NCBI GenBank assembly: GCA_018222805.1
Contig: JAAEZQ010000003.1
Location: 124,001-188,000, forward strand
Direction: 5' to 3'
DNA: 64,000 nucleotides
Source of the DNA: Vibrionaceae bacterium
Lineage (GTDB): Bacteria > Pseudomonadota > Gammaproteobacteria > Enterobacterales > Vibrionaceae
Numbering within the stretch: position 1 is the stretch's first letter; every line of letters begins with the position of its first letter. Below, piece by piece: positions 55,354-64,000 of the stretch. A program made the position numbers and the translations under genes. The notes beneath the pieces were generated by a model that made no database searches, had not been told where the DNA came from, and saw only the letters and a list, made by a program, of their open reading frames with translations.

Positions 55354-56496
55354 ATGCCTCAAACTGAAGCAAAGAAAGCAGAGTTAGGTGGTGCAGGCCT
55401 ACGTGGTCAAAGCGCGGGAAGCACAGCTTTATGTACTGTCGGTAAAACGGGAACAGGTCTTACTTATCGCGGTTACGATATTACTGACCTTGCCAATAAT
55501 GCTCAATTTGAAGAAGTTGCGCACCTGCTGTTACGTGGTCACTTACCAAATCAACAAGAACTCGATGCGTACAAGACGCAGCTGTTGAGCCTTCGTGGTT
55601 TGCCAACGGAGCTTAAACAAGCTCTAGAACTTATCCCTGCGACTGCACACCCAATGGACGTGATGCGTACAGGTTGTTCTATGCTGGGTAACTTAGAGCA
55701 GGAAATGAGCTTTGATGAGCAACTGCAATCCACTGAGCGTATGCTCGCGCTATTCCCTGCAATCATCTGTTACTGGTACCGCTTTAGCCATGATGGTGTC
55801 CGTATTGACACTGAAGATCAGACTGAAGACAGCATCGGTGGTTACTTCCTGAAGCTTCTTACTGATAAGACGCCAACCGAACTGCACAAACAAGTGATGC
55901 ACTGTTCACTAATCCTGTACGCAGAGCATGAGTTTAATGCGTCCACATTTGCAGCGCGCGTATGTGCATCAACATTATCAGACATCCATTCTTGTATTAC
56001 TGCGGCAATCGGTACGCTTCGTGGCCCACTGCACGGCGGCGCAAACGAAGCAGCGATGGAAATGATCGAAGATTGGCAGACGCCAGATGAAGCAGAAGCG
56101 AACATCATGCAAATGCTTGCCAACAAAGACAAGATCATGGGTTTTGGTCATGCAATTTATCGTGAAAGCGACCCTCGCAACGCGCTGATCAAACGTTGGT
56201 CTGAAGAGTTATCTAAGCAAGTGGGTGACACACACCTATATGCGGTATCTGAGCGTGTTGAATCGGTTATGAAGCGTGAAAAAGGTCTGTTCTGTAATGC
56301 TGACTTCTTCCATGCATCGGCTTACCACTTTATGGACATTCCGACCAAACTGTTCACACCGATATTCGTGATGAGCCGTTTAACTGGTTGGGCTGCACAC
56401 GTGTATGAGCAACGCGCGAACAACCGCATTATTCGCCCAAGCGCAGATTACACAGGTCCAGAGCATCAGGAATGGGTGCCTATCGAAAAACGCTAG
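55354..56496 (+). CDS. prpC: 2-methylcitrate synthase
   Basis: 380 residues from the ATG at 55354 (AAGGAG 8 nt upstream), preferred to an in-frame GTG at 55300 that would add MNKNAPKRAKPDRKGVQT. Citrate synthase fold: GLTYRGYDITDLANNAQFEE, HGGANEAAMEMIEDW with catalytic His, GFGHAIYRESDPRN with the second His, and late RPSADYTGP. The short length and this set of motifs are those of PrpC and not of the GltA-type citrate synthase. It condenses propionyl-CoA with oxaloacetate. Confidence 0.95.
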   Translation: MPQTEAKKAELGGAGLRGQSAGSTALCTVGKTGTGLTYRGYDITDLANNAQFEEVAHLLLRGHLPNQQELDAYKTQLLSLRGLPTELKQALELIPATAHPMDVMRTGCSMLGNLEQEMSFDEQLQSTERMLALFPAIICYWYRFSHDGVRIDTEDQTEDSIGGYFLKLLTDKTPTELHKQVMHCSLILYAEHEFNASTFAARVCASTLSDIHSCITAAIGTLRGPLHGGANEAAMEMIEDWQTPDEAEANIMQMLANKDKIMGFGHAIYRESDPRNALIKRWSEELSKQVGDTHLYAVSERVESVMKREKGLFCNADFFHASAYHFMDIPTKLFTPIFVMSRLTGWAAHVYEQRANNRIIRPSADYTGPEHQEWVPIEKR

Positions 56497-56502
56497 CGCG
56501 TG

Positions 56503-56544
56503 ACTCCTTCCTCTATGCGATTCTCTCCACATGGAGGAAGGAGT
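56503..56544 (+). repeat. Hairpin between prpC and acnD
   Basis: ACTCCTTCCTC (56503-56513) pairs perfectly with GAGGAAGGAGT (56534-56544) across a 20-nt loop, just after the prpC stop. No T-run. Probably an RNA stability or processing element within the operon, or a leaky terminator. The rest of the 191-bp gap shows no gene. Confidence 0.65.
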
Positions 56545-56687
56545 ATTTCTCATCACTAAGGTGACTAGAACGACTACTACATCTCAAAAACAGTTCTCCA
56601 ATCAAGTATCCAAACAACTTTTCTAGGGTAACGTTTCTAGAGTGATGGGGAGAAGGCCAAGATGTACAGATTGAATGGAAGCAAATC

Positions 56688-59279
56688 ATGAGCACAACTA
56701 TTAATACCCAATATCGTAAGTCGCTTCCGGGGACTCAACTTGATTACTTTGATGCCCGCGAAGCCGTAAATACTATTTCTCCTGGAGCCTATGAAACGCT
56801 CCCTTACACCTCACGCGTTCTTGCTGAGCAGCTGGTACGCCGCTGTGACCCGAACACACTAACAGATAGCCTAAAACAGTTAATCGAACGCAAGCGCGAT
56901 CTGGATTTTCCTTGGTACCCAGCACGTGTCGTTTGTCACGACATCTTAGGCCAGACAGCGCTGGTTGACTTAGCAGGCCTGCGTGATGCAATCGCAGACC
57001 AGGGCGGTGACCCTGCAAAAGTAAACCCTGTGGTTGAAACTCAGCTTATTGTTGACCATTCTCTCGCAGTAGAACACGCTGGATTTGATCCAGACGCATT
57101 CGAGAAAAATCGCGCGATTGAAGAGCGCCGAAATGAAGACCGATTCCACTTTATCGAGTGGTGTAAAACGGCATTTGAAAACGTCAGCGTTATTCCTGCT
57201 GGTAATGGCATCATGCACCAGATCAACCTGGAGAAAATGTCTCCGGTGGTGCAAGCGAAGCAGGGCATTGCCTACCCAGATACTTGTGTAGGTACCGACA
57301 GTCACACTCCGCACGTTGATGCACTTGGTGTTATCGCGATTGGTGTTGGTGGTCTGGAAGCAGAAACTGTGATGCTTGGCCGCCCATCAATGATGCGCCT
57401 GCCAGATATTGTGGGTGTAAAACTGACGGGTAAACGTCAGCCGGGCATTACTGCGACCGATATCGTTCTTGCGATCACTGAGTTCCTGCGTAATGAGCGC
57501 GTTGTTTCTTCTTACCTTGAATTCTTTGGCGAAGGTGCAAGAGACCTGACTATCGGTGACCGCGCAACCATTTCCAACATGACGCCAGAATACGGTGCAA
57601 CAGCAGGTATGTTCTACATTGACGAACAGACCATCAACTACCTGAAACTGACTGGTCGTGATGAACAGCAAGTCGACTTAGTTGAGAAATACGCGAAACA
57701 AACAGGCCTTTGGGCAGATGATCTTGATACTGCGGTTTACGAGCGTGTACTTGAGTTCGATTTGTCATCAGTAAGCCGTAACATGGCAGGTCCTTCAAAC
57801 CCTCACCGCCGTTTGCCTACTTCTGAGCTGGCACAACGTGGCATTTCTGGTGCTTGGGAAGAGAAAGAGGGCGAGTTGCCAGATGGCGCGGTGATCATCG
57901 CTGCGATTACATCGTGTACTAACACCAGTAACCCACGAAACGTTGTTGCTGCTGGCCTTGTCGCGAAGAAAGCCAATGAGCTTGGCCTTGTACGTAAACC
58001 TTGGGTGAAGTCATCATTTGCTCCAGGTTCGAAGGTTGCACGTCTTTACCTGGAAGAAGCAGGCTTACTACCAGAATTAGAGAAGCTTGGCTTTGGTATT
58101 GTCGGTTACGCATGTACCACCTGTAACGGTATGAGCGGTGCGTTGGATCCAAAAATTCAGCAAGAGATCATCGACCGCGATTTGTACGCGACAGCGGTAC
58201 TGTCTGGTAACCGTAACTTTGATGGCCGAATCCACCCTTACGCGAAGCAAGCTTTCTTGGCTTCACCACCATTGGTTGTCGCTTATGCGCTAGCGGGTAC
58301 GATTCGTTTTGATATTGAGCGTGATGCGCTTGGTACTGACCAAAACGGTAAACCAATTTACTTAAATGATTTGTGGCCAAGCGACGAAGAGATCGATGCG
58401 GTGGTTGGTAAACACGTTAAACCAGAGCAGTTTAACCAGGTTTACATCCAGATGTTCAAACTGGATGACGCGGCGCAAAACTCGAATCCGCTATACGATT
58501 GGCGTCCGATGAGTACTTACATTCGTCGTCCTCCTTACTGGGAAGGTGCGTTAGCGGGTGAAAGAACGCTGTCTGGCATGCGTCCTTTAGCGGTTCTTGG
58601 TGACAACATCACGACTGACCACCTATCGCCATCGAATGCGATCATGGCGAGCAGTGCGGCAGGTGAATACCTAGCGAAAATGGGCGTGCCAGAAGAGGAC
58701 TTTAATTCTTATGCGACACACCGTGGCGACCACTTAACCGCGCAACGAGCGACCTTTGCTAACCCGAAACTGTTCAACGAAATGGTGAAAGAAAACGGCG
58801 AAGTGGTACAGGGTTCTCTAGCTCGAATTGAGCCAGAAGGTCAGGTTGTTCGCATGTGGGAAGCAATTGAAACTTACATGAACCGCAAACAACCACTGAT
58901 CGTGGTGGCTGGAGCGGATTATGGTCAAGGTTCATCTCGTGACTGGGCAGCAAAAGGCGTTCGATTGGCAGGTGTAGAAGCAATCGTTGCTGAAGGCTTT
59001 GAGCGTATCCACCGTACCAACTTGGTCGGCATGGGCGTACTGCCGCTGCAATTCAAACCAGGTGTTAACCGCAATACGCTAGAACTGGATGGTACTGAGC
59101 TTTACGACGTAGTTGGTGAGATTAAACCGGGTGCTGATTTAGCCTTGGTCATCACACGCAGCAACGGCGAAAAAGTCGACGTTCCTGTTACCTGTCGCTT
59201 AGACACTGCGGACGAACTCCACGTTTACAATGCGGGCGGCGTATTGCAACGTTTTGCTCAAGATTTCTTGGCGCAATAA
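56688..59279 (+). CDS. acnD: Fe-S dependent 2-methylcitrate dehydratase
   Basis: 863 residues of the aconitase superfamily. Iron-sulfur ligands Cys410 (TSCTNTSNP), Cys476 and Cys479 (CTTCNGM); also TDSHTPHVDALGVIAIGVGG and the swivel-domain ends GADYGQGSSRDWAAKGVRLA. It dehydrates 2-methylcitrate to 2-methyl-cis-aconitate-type product. In genomes with acnD and prpF this pair replaces PrpD; there is no prpD here. SD GGAAGCAAATC-ATG. It is followed after 9 bp by prpF. Confidence 0.96.
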   Translation: MSTTINTQYRKSLPGTQLDYFDAREAVNTISPGAYETLPYTSRVLAEQLVRRCDPNTLTDSLKQLIERKRDLDFPWYPARVVCHDILGQTALVDLAGLRDAIADQGGDPAKVNPVVETQLIVDHSLAVEHAGFDPDAFEKNRAIEERRNEDRFHFIEWCKTAFENVSVIPAGNGIMHQINLEKMSPVVQAKQGIAYPDTCVGTDSHTPHVDALGVIAIGVGGLEAETVMLGRPSMMRLPDIVGVKLTGKRQPGITATDIVLAITEFLRNERVVSSYLEFFGEGARDLTIGDRATISNMTPEYGATAGMFYIDEQTINYLKLTGRDEQQVDLVEKYAKQTGLWADDLDTAVYERVLEFDLSSVSRNMAGPSNPHRRLPTSELAQRGISGAWEEKEGELPDGAVIIAAITSCTNTSNPRNVVAAGLVAKKANELGLVRKPWVKSSFAPGSKVARLYLEEAGLLPELEKLGFGIVGYACTTCNGMSGALDPKIQQEIIDRDLYATAVLSGNRNFDGRIHPYAKQAFLASPPLVVAYALAGTIRFDIERDALGTDQNGKPIYLNDLWPSDEEIDAVVGKHVKPEQFNQVYIQMFKLDDAAQNSNPLYDWRPMSTYIRRPPYWEGALAGERTLSGMRPLAVLGDNITTDHLSPSNAIMASSAAGEYLAKMGVPEEDFNSYATHRGDHLTAQRATFANPKLFNEMVKENGEVVQGSLARIEPEGQVVRMWEAIETYMNRKQPLIVVAGADYGQGSSRDWAAKGVRLAGVEAIVAEGFERIHRTNLVGMGVLPLQFKPGVNRNTLELDGTELYDVVGEIKPGADLALVITRSNGEKVDVPVTCRLDTADELHVYNAGGVLQRFAQDFLAQ

Positions 59280-59288
59280 GGAGTGGTT

Positions 59289-60485
59289 ATGGAAAACAAT
59301 ACTCCTAATCAAATGAGCCAAATCAAAGTGCCGGCGACGTATATGCGTGGCGGCACGAGTAAAGGTGTCTTTTTCAACCTTGAAGATTTGCCTCAAGAAG
59401 CGCAGGTGGCAGGAGCCGCGCGTGACAAACTGCTGTTACGTGTTATCGGCAGTCCGGATCCTTACGCAAAGCAAATTGATGGCATGGGTGGTGCGACATC
59501 AAGTACCAGCAAAACGGTGATTGTTTCGCGCAGCAGCCGAGACGATCATGATGTCGACTACTTGTTTGGCCAAGTGTCGATTGATAAGCCATTCGTAGAC
59601 TGGAGTGGTAACTGCGGCAATTTGTCTGCCGCAGTTGGGCCGTTCTCGATTCATGCTGGTCTGATTCCGCAAGATCGCATTCCAGAAAATGGGATTGTGA
59701 CTGTGCGCGTTTGGCAAGTGAACATCGGCAAAACGATCTTGATTCACGTGCCAATCGTCAATGGTTTCGTGCAAGAAACCGGAGAGTTTGAACTCGATGG
59801 CGTGACATTCCCAGCGGCTGAGATTCAAGTGGACTTTGTTGACCCAGCAGACGGTGAAGGCAGCATGTTCCCAACAGGTAACTTAGTCGATGATTTGGTG
59901 GTGCCTAACGTGGGCACCTTCAATGCCACTTTCATCAACGCGGGCATTCCAACCATTTTCATTGATGCAGAGTCGATTGGATATCAGGGCACTGAACTGC
60001 AAGATGATATCAACAACGATGACGCTGCATTAGCAATGTTTGAATCTATCCGTGCGCATGGCGCGTTAAAAATGGGTCTGATTTCTGAACTAGAAGAAGC
60101 TCAGACACGCCAGCACACACCGAAAATCGCTTTTGTATCCAAACCGAAAAGCTATCTCTCTTCAAGTGGAAAAGCGGTAAATGATGCAGATATCGATGTG
60201 CTAGTTCGCGCGTTGTCGATGGGCAAACTTCACCATGCGATGATGGGAACAGCAGCCGTTGCTATCGCTTCAGCAGCATGTGTGCCTGGAACGTTGGTGA
60301 ACCTAGCTGCCGGTGGCGGTGAAAAAGAGTCGGTGACTTTTGGCCACCCGTCAGGAACGTTAAAAGTTGGTGCACAAGCGAAGCAAATTGATCAAGGCTG
60401 GGTGGTTCAAAAAGCCATCATGAGCCGAAGTGCAAGAATACTGATGGAGGGATTTGTGCGTGTACCCTCCAATGTCTTTGAATAG
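59289..60485 (+). CDS. prpF: AcnD-accessory aconitate isomerase-like protein
   Basis: 398 residues from the ATG at 59289 (AAGGAGTGGTT); the GTG at 59283 is in frame but too close to the Shine-Dalgarno sequence. PrpF/MiiA (DUF453) family: PATYMRGGTSKGVFFNLEDL, DGMGGATSSTSKTVIVS, SGNCGNLSAAVGPFSIHAGL and FGHPSGTLKVGAQ. In other bacteria PrpF isomerises trans-2-methylaconitate formed by AcnD to the cis isomer used by the following hydratase. It ends 34 bp before the prpE ATG. Confidence 0.95.
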   Translation: MENNTPNQMSQIKVPATYMRGGTSKGVFFNLEDLPQEAQVAGAARDKLLLRVIGSPDPYAKQIDGMGGATSSTSKTVIVSRSSRDDHDVDYLFGQVSIDKPFVDWSGNCGNLSAAVGPFSIHAGLIPQDRIPENGIVTVRVWQVNIGKTILIHVPIVNGFVQETGEFELDGVTFPAAEIQVDFVDPADGEGSMFPTGNLVDDLVVPNVGTFNATFINAGIPTIFIDAESIGYQGTELQDDINNDDAALAMFESIRAHGALKMGLISELEEAQTRQHTPKIAFVSKPKSYLSSSGKAVNDADIDVLVRALSMGKLHHAMMGTAAVAIASAACVPGTLVNLAAGGGEKESVTFGHPSGTLKVGAQAKQIDQGWVVQKAIMSRSARILMEGFVRVPSNVFE

Positions 60486-60519
60486 AGAAGCAATGTCAGG
60501 ACATACTGGAGGAAGCAAT

Positions 60520-62397
60520 ATGTCTTCATACGAAAAAGAATATTTATGGGCGAAAAACGAACCGGAGAGTTTTTGGCGCGCTCAAGCGGAGAACATCGAC
60601 TGGTTTGAATCTCCAAAGACCATCTTGAAAGCCGATGAGAATGGTATCGAGCGTTGGTTTCCAGATGGAGTGATGAACACGTCTTGGTTGGCATTGGATT
60701 ACCATTGCGAACAAGGACGAGGAGAAAACGCAGCCATTATTTATGACTCGCCAGTGACGGGGAATAAGAAAACCTACACTTATAGTGAGCTACGCGATCA
60801 AGTAGCGAAAATAGCGGGTATGTTGTCTGCTCAAGGTGTTGAAAAAGGCGACCGGGTCGTTATTTACATGCCGATGATCCCAGAAGCCGCAATGGCCATG
60901 CTTGCATGTGCACGTTTGGGCGCCATCCACTCGGTGGTGTTTGGTGGCTTTGCGCCAAATGAGCTGGCAGTGCGTATTGAAGATGCGGAGCCGAAAGTGA
61001 TCATGACGGCGTCGTGTGGTATCGAAATCAGCAAAATCATTCCGTACAAACCAATGGTGGATAAAGCCATCATGGATAGCCGTTGGAAGCCTGAGAAAGT
61101 ATTTGTTCTCCAGCGTCCAGAATGCGAAGCCGAGCTAAACCAGGAAAGAGATCTGGATTGGCAACAAGAATATAGCCAAGCATTGCCACACGCCTGTGTA
61201 CCTGTATTAGCGACCGATCCACTCTACATCCTTTATACCTCAGGTACGACGGGTAAACCGAAAGGGGTGGTCCGTGATAACGGTGGTCATGCTGTAGCAC
61301 TGAAATACTCAATGAGTGCAATATACAATATGCCACAGGACGGTGTATTCTGGGCGGCATCCGATGTTGGTTGGGTAGTCGGGCACTCATACATTGTTTA
61401 TGCGCCACTGATTCATGGCTGTACCACGATACTGTTTGAGGGCAAGCCAGTTAGAACACCGAACCCGGGCGCATTCTGGCGAGTATGTGATGAGTACAAA
61501 GTGGATGCGTTATTCTCAGCACCTACCGCATTCCGCGCGATTAAGAAAGAAGACCCAGAAGGTGAATTTTTAAAACAGTACGATCTGTCTAACTTAAAAA
61601 CCATCTTTATGGCTGGTGAGCGTCTTGACCCGCCAACACTGGAATGGGTGCAGAGTAAAGCCGATAAACCAGTTATCGACCACTGGTGGCAAACGGAAAC
61701 GGGGTGGGCTATCGCTGGTAACCCAATGGGCATTGAAATGATGCCAGTCAAAGCCGGATCTTCGACCAAGCCAATTCCGGGCTATCAGGTTGAAATTCTT
61801 GATGAACTCGGCGAACCCGTGAAAGCGAATCAACAAGGTTTTGTCGCGCTAAAACGTCCCTTACCACCAAGCTGTTTACCAACCGTATGGCGTAATCATG
61901 ACCGCTTTGATACCGGTTATCTTAGCCAGTTCCCGGGTTACTATGTCTCGGGTGATGGTGGCTATCTAGACGAAGATGGTTACCTGTTCATCATGGGGCG
62001 CATCGACGATGTGATTAACGTCGCGGGTCACCGTTTGTCTACTGGTGAAATGGAAGAGATCGTTGGTGGCCACCCGGCGATAGCAGAGTGTGCGGTTGTT
62101 GGTATCCATGACGACTTGAAAGGGCAGCTACCACTTGGTTTTGTTGTACTTAAAGACGGCGTTAAAGTGGATGAGTTAGATCTGGAAGGTGAGTTAGTCG
62201 GAAAGGTACGTAGTGAGATTGGCGCGGTAGCTTGTTTTAAACACGCTTTGGTCGTTGATCGTTTACCGAAAACACGCTCCGGTAAAATTTTGCGGAGAAC
62301 GATTCGTCAAATTGCTGATGGTGAGAAATACACGGTTCCATCGACCATTGATGACCCAACTAGCTTAAATGAAATCGAGCGCGTGTTACGTCGTTAA
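60520..62397 (+). CDS. prpE: Propionyl-CoA synthetase
   Basis: 625 residues from the ATG at 60520 (GGAGGAAGCAAT, 6 nt spacing), preferred to a GTG at 60454 that would overlap prpF. Acyl-CoA synthetase motifs: YTSGTTGKPKGVV (about 238-250), WWQTETGWAI and a C-terminal TRSGKILRRTIRQIADGE with the catalytic Lys that is commonly acetylated. It activates propionate to propionyl-CoA. Last gene of prpB-C-acnD-F-E, followed by a terminator. Confidence 0.95.
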   Translation: MSSYEKEYLWAKNEPESFWRAQAENIDWFESPKTILKADENGIERWFPDGVMNTSWLALDYHCEQGRGENAAIIYDSPVTGNKKTYTYSELRDQVAKIAGMLSAQGVEKGDRVVIYMPMIPEAAMAMLACARLGAIHSVVFGGFAPNELAVRIEDAEPKVIMTASCGIEISKIIPYKPMVDKAIMDSRWKPEKVFVLQRPECEAELNQERDLDWQQEYSQALPHACVPVLATDPLYILYTSGTTGKPKGVVRDNGGHAVALKYSMSAIYNMPQDGVFWAASDVGWVVGHSYIVYAPLIHGCTTILFEGKPVRTPNPGAFWRVCDEYKVDALFSAPTAFRAIKKEDPEGEFLKQYDLSNLKTIFMAGERLDPPTLEWVQSKADKPVIDHWWQTETGWAIAGNPMGIEMMPVKAGSSTKPIPGYQVEILDELGEPVKANQQGFVALKRPLPPSCLPTVWRNHDRFDTGYLSQFPGYYVSGDGGYLDEDGYLFIMGRIDDVINVAGHRLSTGEMEEIVGGHPAIAECAVVGIHDDLKGQLPLGFVVLKDGVKVDELDLEGELVGKVRSEIGAVACFKHALVVDRLPKTRSGKILRRTIRQIADGEKYTVPSTIDDPTSLNEIERVLRR

Positions 62398-62428
62398 TAT
62401 AATAATTTGCTCCATCGTTTTTTGTGTC

Positions 62429-62456
62429 GCCCCTGTATTTTTACAGGGGCTTTTTC
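62429..62456 (+). terminator. Terminator of the prp operon
   Basis: GCCCCTGTA (62429-62437), loop TTTT, TACAGGGGC (62442-62450), then TTTTTCTTT. Confidence 0.88.
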
Positions 62457-62595
62457 TTTCTATGGGTAGAATCGATACATTTCGCCTCTGCTCGCCGCAA
62501 GAATAACCAAATGACGACTTTATTGAACCTAACTACTTGCCATCCTTGTACTTTGGTCACAAACTACAAAGGTTCAAATTTTGGTAAGCTTTTTT

Positions 62596-63090
62596 ATGAG
62601 TGCATTTGTAATCAAATCTGCGTGTTTTGACGATATCAGTATTCTCAATGACCTTATGTTCGATTTGCACGATGAGCATCATGTTCAATCACCGGAACTG
62701 TTTAAAACGGCAGAAGAAATTGAGCAAGAGAAAAGCATCGGGCGCTATATAGATAACCCTGAATGTCTGGTTTACGTCGCATCTAAGGACGATGAAATTA
62801 TAGGGTTTGTTTCTGGGCACTTCTGTGAGCTAATTTCTGTCGTCAGTAAGCCCGTGATGATGGGCAGTGTTGATGAGTTGTACGTGTTGCCTGAATTCAG
62901 GAAGCAAGGGGTCGCAAAAGCACTACTTGATAAAATTGAATCAACGTTCATCAATTATGGTGCGAAACAGATGTTTGTCGAAGTATGGAACTTTAATCAA
63001 CAAGCGTTGGCCCTTTATGAAAAGCAGGGCTTTGGTCACCATATTTATTGTCTAAGAAAGCCACTAACCATGCCCGATAAAGTCAGGTGA
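62596..63090 (+). CDS. GNAT-family N-acetyltransferase
   Basis: 164 residues from the ATG at 62596; an in-frame TTG at 62581 is possible. The ribosome site is weak for both. GNAT fold with VDELYVLPEFRKQGVAKALL as the acetyl-CoA signature (Q/RxxGxA) and a C-terminal VWNFNQQALALYEKQGFGHH strand-helix. The acceptor is unknown. It is monocistronic after the prp terminator, with no obvious functional link to it. Confidence 0.85.
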   Translation: MSAFVIKSACFDDISILNDLMFDLHDEHHVQSPELFKTAEEIEQEKSIGRYIDNPECLVYVASKDDEIIGFVSGHFCELISVVSKPVMMGSVDELYVLPEFRKQGVAKALLDKIESTFINYGAKQMFVEVWNFNQQALALYEKQGFGHHIYCLRKPLTMPDKVR

Positions 63091-63470
63091 TTCTTAAATA
63101 GCAGAAGTTCCCTACCACGCTGCACAAAGAGAATTAACGCAATTAATTACATATTAAAGGCCACAATTGAGCTTTGATTCATTGCTGCAAACTATTTGCT
63201 TCGAACAAAAGCCCCTAATTCATGTTTCAAATGTGAGAATTTAAACAAGGCGGGCGAATTTTCCTGACACAAACCTCATATAACTGTCAAAATCGCGACC
63301 AATCTTGCAGGTTGTGTCTGGGGTTTGTCAGGGGGGGATTAATTTTTATCTCCAGCTGCCCCAGTCTTATGTATCATACGCTTGAGGCACCACTTAGTTT
63401 TCTTCAAAAATTACCAGTATTGCTGCCATCACACGTTGGTCATTATTATTATCATTAAAGGTTATATTTT
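63091..63470. other. Intergenic region before the Nudix gene
   Basis: About 380 bp. I see no gene. There is a run of seven G near 63331-63337 and an AT-rich stretch near 63435-63470 that could hold the promoter of the Nudix gene. Confidence 0.4.
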
Positions 63471-64000
63471 GTGTTGAGACAGTTGTTTTTCCTCACTCTT
63501 TACTCCGTGTTGTTGGGTATCTCACCTGCCACTGTTGCGGAGCCGTCTTCAGAGCCAGTGAAAGGCGCGCTTTGTGTTGTGCGAGCAGATGACAAATTGG
63601 TACTGGTTCACGAGATCCTAACCAATCGAATTTCACTGCCCGGAGGGACAATAATTGAGGGTGAGCCACCAAGAACTGCAGCTCAAAGGGAAACTTGGGA
63701 AGAAACCGGATTAGTCGTAACGGTAGGCAAAGAGCTAGGTCGCACTGAGACGGCGGTTTTCTTTGATTGTGTATCAGACTCAGAGATCATTTCTTACTCA
63801 ATGGTTAATTCAATGGGTGGGAACGAGCTACCAATTTGGTTTGCGCCACATTATGGTGTAGAAATAGCGTCAGCAATGTTACTGACACCTGAACAGCTTC
63901 CCGCCTCAGCGTATCGTTACCCCGCGCAGTGGCAAACGGTTGTGAGTTATTTTGATGATGCGACGTATCAACCAGTTCACTACATTCATCACTTGATCGA
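63471..64000 (+). CDS. Secreted or membrane-anchored Nudix hydrolase (partial)
   Basis: 176 codons to the window edge. The GTG at 63471 has AAAGG 8 nt upstream. An N-terminal hydrophobic signal (RQLFFLTLYSVLLGISPATV-AEP) is unusual for Nudix enzymes. The Nudix box is complete: G59-x5-E65-x7-R73-E74-x2-E77-E78-x-G80 (GGTIIEGEPPRTAAQRETWE, ETG). In Vibrio and Shewanella such exported Nudix domains are often fused to a PAP2-type phosphatase; whether a second domain follows cannot be seen because the window ends. It presumably hydrolyses a nucleoside-diphosphate-linked or pyrophosphate substrate outside the cytoplasm. Confidence 0.85.
   Translation, partial: MLRQLFFLTLYSVLLGISPATVAEPSSEPVKGALCVVRADDKLVLVHEILTNRISLPGGTIIEGEPPRTAAQRETWEETGLVVTVGKELGRTETAVFFDCVSDSEIISYSMVNSMGGNELPIWFAPHYGVEIASAMLLTPEQLPASAYRYPAQWQTVVSYFDDATYQPVHYIHHLI

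Overview
The window looks like one contiguous stretch of a Vibrio chromosome, probably from the Harveyi clade (the V. campbellii / V. harveyi / V. parahaemolyticus neighbourhood). The reasons are protein-level resemblance and marker loci: ectABC followed by a dedicated aspartokinase, proVWX next to it, a tandem glycine riboswitch in front of an AGCS symporter, an LTA-synthase-like sulfatase, a remnant of a Vibrio thermostable haemolysin, and GntR-linked prpBC-acnD-prpFE genes. I cannot tell which of the two chromosomes it is. Both ends cut genes: a LysR regulator at the left and a Nudix protein at the right.

Layout. 1-1.4 kb: partial lysR divergent from a DJ-1/PfpI-like gene. 1.4-8.7 kb is accessory: a solitary PHP-SMC (TrlF-like) ATPase, a LuxR-type regulator, a frameshifted PxKF-domain remnant, two small secreted proteins and a deleted IS3 element. 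8.7-16.1 kb is mostly housekeeping or redox (lysR, nitroreductase, M32 carboxypeptidase, LysE exporter, YhbW-like LLM enzyme, AGCS symporter with glycine riboswitch). 16.4-18.2 kb is a small island relic: a toxin-like gene with an eCIS-effector-type leader and a PD-(D/E)XK-like C-terminus, next to a 3' tRNA-Arg-like fragment and a truncated tyrosine integrase. 18.3-22.6 kb: small membrane and coiled-coil proteins, a sulfatase-type membrane enzyme, and a deletion scar joining the 5' part of a haemolysin gene to the 3' tail of a histidine kinase gene.

22.8-30.6 kb is an osmoprotection locus: proVWX (glycine betaine/proline uptake) on the minus strand, head to head with ectABC-ask on the plus strand. 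30.7-35.4 kb encodes an export system (TolC, HlyD and two ABC-2 permeases) without an ATPase. 36.3-38.6 kb is a DcuS/DcuR-type two-component pair. 39.3-43.0 kb is the oxidative pentose phosphate operon zwf-pgl-gnd. 44.0-47.6 kb is a sigma-54 activator divergent from an aldehyde dehydrogenase that has a recognisable -24/-12 promoter. An orphan TAXI binding protein and a TauE/SafE permease follow.

48.8-62.4 kb joins a tripartite tricarboxylate transporter (tctC, tctB, tctA; minus strand) to the 2-methylcitrate cycle genes (gntR, prpB, prpC, acnD, prpF, prpE; plus strand). Near-identical palindromes built on TTGTCGACAA lie in the tctC/gntR intergenic region and again upstream of tctB, so one GntR regulator may control both. 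The rest is a GNAT gene and the partial Nudix gene. Most likely to repay study: the eCIS-leader/nuclease gene beside the integration relic, the PHP-SMC ATPase, the TTGTCGACAA regulon, and the pseudogene and deletion scars.
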